Positions 62,424 through 64,000 of a stretch of 64,000 nt of DNA are shown here, piece after piece; position 1 is the stretch's first letter; every line of letters begins with the position of its first letter. Both the position numbers and the translations under genes were made by a program. Under the pieces are notes generated by a model. That model was given only the letters and a program-made list of their open reading frames with translations, was not told the origin of the DNA and did not search any database. This stretch comes from Clostridia bacterium (lineage in GTDB: Bacteria; Bacillota; Clostridia; Christensenellales; Borkfalkiaceae): NCBI GenBank assembly GCA_017448355.1, contig JAFSLQ010000060.1:1-64000 (forward strand), given 5' to 3'.

Positions 62424-63098
62424 TTATTTTTCAATTTCTCTATGGTTGTATAGTTCTTTAAGTTCTTCGACAGGTTTATTCATCACGTCTTCGAGAAGTT
62501 GTTTGAAATCCCCGTTGTTTATTTCGGCAACTCGCTTTTCAAGATGTTCGCACTTCGGCGCGATATACTTTCCGTATAAACGCCTTGCAAGTTCCGCCAC
62601 TTGCGGATGCGATATTTCCGCCGGACAGCGCGAAGAACAAACGCCGCACATTACGCAATCGAACGACAATTCGGCGCATTTTGCGAAATCTCCCCTTTGC
62701 GCGTAAGCGATATACTGCATTACGTTAAGTCCTTGCGTGCAAGCCTTGGTACAAGCGTTACAACCGACGCAAGCGTAAATTTCGGGATACAACTGCATCA
62801 TTATTTGCTGTTCGGGTTTGATTTTTTCAATATCGTAAACCTGTTTTACGAGCGGGAAGAACGGAAGAGTTGCGACGAACATCCCTTCTTCTACCTTTTG
62901 CTGACAGGCAAGGCAAGTTTTTAACTCCTGCTGACCTTTTATCCTGTAAATCGTCGCACACGCGCCGCAAAAACCGTTTCTGCAACCGCATCCGCGAACG
63001 AGTTGATACCCTGCGTATTCCATCGCTTTCATAATGGTCAATTCGCTAGGCACGCTGTACTTTTTACCGTATAAATAAATATTAACAAAATTTTCCAT
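62424..63098 (-). CDS. Fe-S subunit with [2Fe-2S] and two 4Fe-4S motifs
   Basis: The 224-residue protein has a plant-type [2Fe-2S] domain with GCGCRNGFCGAC and Cys62 (1-75), then two 4Fe-4S motifs, Cys110-x2-Cys113-x2-Cys116-x3-Cys120 and Cys148-x2-Cys151-x2-Cys154-x3-Cys158. It is FrdB-like in order but the last motifs resemble HdrC. It would carry electrons from the FAD/NAD subunit to the flavoprotein. ATG, 11-base gap. Confidence 0.9.
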   Translation of the reverse strand: MENFVNIYLYGKKYSVPSELTIMKAMEYAGYQLVRGCGCRNGFCGACATIYRIKGQQELKTCLACQQKVEEGMFVATLPFFPLVKQVYDIEKIKPEQQIMMQLYPEIYACVGCNACTKACTQGLNVMQYIAYAQRGDFAKCAELSFDCVMCGVCSSRCPAEISHPQVAELARRLYGKYIAPKCEHLEKRVAEINNGDFKQLLEDVMNKPVEELKELYNHREIEK

Positions 63099-63110
63099 AT
63101 CTTTCTCCTA

Positions 63111-63941
63111 TCAATACTCGTCGGGAAGTTCGTCAAGTTCGGTCATACAAAAGACCGGCCCGTCTTTACAGACGTATTTATCGCCGACGTTACATCTTCC
63201 GCACTTACCGATGCCGCATTTCATACGCAATTCCAGCGTAGTATAAATATTTTCCTTTTTAAATCCTAATTCCAAAAGTCCTGCGAGAGTAAACTTTATC
63301 ATTATCGGCGGACCGCATAAAACCGCAGTATAAGTGTTCGGCACGCCGACTTCTTTAACGTAGTTGGGCACAAACCCGACGTGTCCCGTCCAGTCGGGCT
63401 GTTCTCTGTCTATCGTAAGATACACGTCGAAGTCCTTTACGTTTTTCCACTCTTTTTCTATCTCTTCGTAATCGACTAGGTCTTCGGCTGTTCTCGCGCC
63501 GTAAACAACGGCGACTTTTCCGTAATTTTCGCGTTTATCCCTTATGTAATTGATTACCGAACGCAGAGGGGCTAAACCGATACCGCCCGCCACGAAAAGC
63601 AAATCTTTTTTGGCGAACACCGTGTCGACGGGGAAAGGTCTGCCGTAAGGACCGCGAAGCGTTATTTGCTGACCGACTTCGATTGAGTGCAACACTTCGG
63701 TAACGCAACCGCATTTCTTTATCGAAAACTCTAAATACTTTTCGTTAGTCGGAGAACTCGTTATTGAAAACAACGCTTCGCCGACGCCGGGAATAGAAAG
63801 CATAGCGCATTGACCGGGTTTATGGATAAACGGTTTTTTGCCGTCTAATCCGACGACTCTGAAAGTCTTGACGTCCGGCGTGTCCCTTCTTATATCGGTT
63901 ACCACGGCAACAATAGGAATAAGACAATCCAAATTATTCAT
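63111..63941 (-). CDS. FAD/NAD(P)-binding electron-transfer subunit (AsrB/HydG-like)
   Basis: The 276-residue protein is a ferredoxin reductase-like subunit. It has an FAD beta barrel (FIHKPGQCAMLSIPG), GPYGRPFPV, the NAD site FVAGGIGLAPLRS, and a C-terminal [2Fe-2S] site with Cys242, Cys247, Cys250 and Cys258. Such subunits occur in sulfite reductases (AsrB), hydrogenases (HydG) and dihydroorotate dehydrogenases (PyrK). Here it probably accepts electrons from NADH. ATG with AAAGGAGGC. Confidence 0.9.
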   Translation of the reverse strand: MNNLDCLIPIVAVVTDIRRDTPDVKTFRVVGLDGKKPFIHKPGQCAMLSIPGVGEALFSITSSPTNEKYLEFSIKKCGCVTEVLHSIEVGQQITLRGPYGRPFPVDTVFAKKDLLFVAGGIGLAPLRSVINYIRDKRENYGKVAVVYGARTAEDLVDYEEIEKEWKNVKDFDVYLTIDREQPDWTGHVGFVPNYVKEVGVPNTYTAVLCGPPIMIKFTLAGLLELGFKKENIYTTLELRMKCGIGKCGRCNVGDKYVCKDGPVFCMTELDELPDEY

Positions 63942-64000
63942 CTTTGCCTCCTTTATCGAAAGCCTTTATAACTTTTACGATATTTAAATGCATAGGACAA
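63934..64000 (-). CDS. 3' end of an upstream iron-sulfur gene (partial)
   Basis: Only the last 21 residues are inside the window, read in the frame that overlaps the next gene's start by eight bases: CPMHLNIVKVIKAFDKGGKDE then stop. The CP start followed by an HLNIVKVIKAF helix resembles the C-terminal end of 4Fe-4S (AsrA/HydB-like) subunits, consistent with a partner of the AsrB-like protein. The identity is inferred from context. Confidence 0.55.
   Translation of the reverse strand, partial: CPMHLNIVKVIKAFDKGGKDE

Noticed and set aside
1..64000. tRNA, rRNA, CRISPR, insertion sequences or prophage genes
   Set aside because: Gaps are short and filled by promoters and terminators; I saw no cloverleaf with a TTCGAAT-type arm, no regular repeat array, and no transposase, integrase or phage structural motif.

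Overview
The window looks like a chromosomal segment of an anaerobic, low-to-moderate GC Bacillota, most likely class Clostridia. Evidence: the smc-rnc-plsX and mcsA-mcsB-clpC clusters, SpoVG, SepF, a DnaD-type primosome protein, DUF4364, DUF951 and TSCPD small proteins, an oxygen-independent class III ribonucleotide reductase, and a Rex-linked fumarate reductase module. The lipoprotein with a His/Cys-rich N-terminal module suggests an uncultured gut lineage (Christensenellales-like); that placement is inference. I see no rRNA, tRNA, CRISPR array, insertion sequence or phage gene. No gap between genes exceeds about 300 bases.

Layout. 1-140: a GC-rich structured repeat at the edge. 138-7788 (minus): asnS-plsX-rnc-smc-ftsY from one promoter. 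7928-16335 (minus): a YghO-like acyltransferase-fold protein, a YkvI-like transporter with an overlapping 38-residue ORF, two helical-repeat proteins, Hsp33, a CPA2 antiporter and a YesL-like membrane protein. 16536-20238 (plus): asd-dapA-dapB (lysine/diaminopimelate) followed by yggS-sepF (PLP homeostasis and cell division). 20295-21587 (minus): an ArsB/NhaD-type permease behind a clear yybP-ykoY Mn2+ riboswitch, which makes it a candidate manganese exporter. Then ldh, murC and divergent spoVG.

24886-41006 (minus) is a long co-directional block: LepB, the UPF0237/UPF0210 pair, PepF, DnaB, TsaC, YwlE arginine phosphatase, RpiB, GalU, McsA, McsB, ClpC, HPF and a sugar isomerase. It unites writer (McsB), eraser (YwlE) and reader (ClpC) of protein arginine phosphorylation; no ctsR is present. 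41239-42915 (plus) is a DnaD protein that ends in what looks like the N-terminal zinc region of a DnaC/DnaI helicase loader but has no AAA+ domain. hom, coaX and an ECF S component follow, then typA, a nudix hydrolase, DUF4364, TSCPD and a large lipoprotein.

The right third is redox-oriented. nrdG has a promoter that predicts a leaderless mRNA and shares its -35 box with divergent dtd. nrdD carries a C-terminal glutaredoxin-like domain, overlaps a thioredoxin-reductase-like gene that lacks the usual NADPH motif, and lies behind two NrdR-box-like palindromes 32 bp apart. The window ends in an operon encoding iron-sulfur and flavin electron-transfer subunits, a fumarate-reductase-type flavoprotein, an AspT/SucE-like exporter and Rex, which together suggest a soluble NADH-to-fumarate pathway with succinate export. 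The strongest candidates for undescribed biology are the Mn2+-riboswitch permease, the NrdD-glutaredoxin/TrxB unit, the Rex-fumarate reductase-exporter operon, and the DnaD/DnaC chimera.
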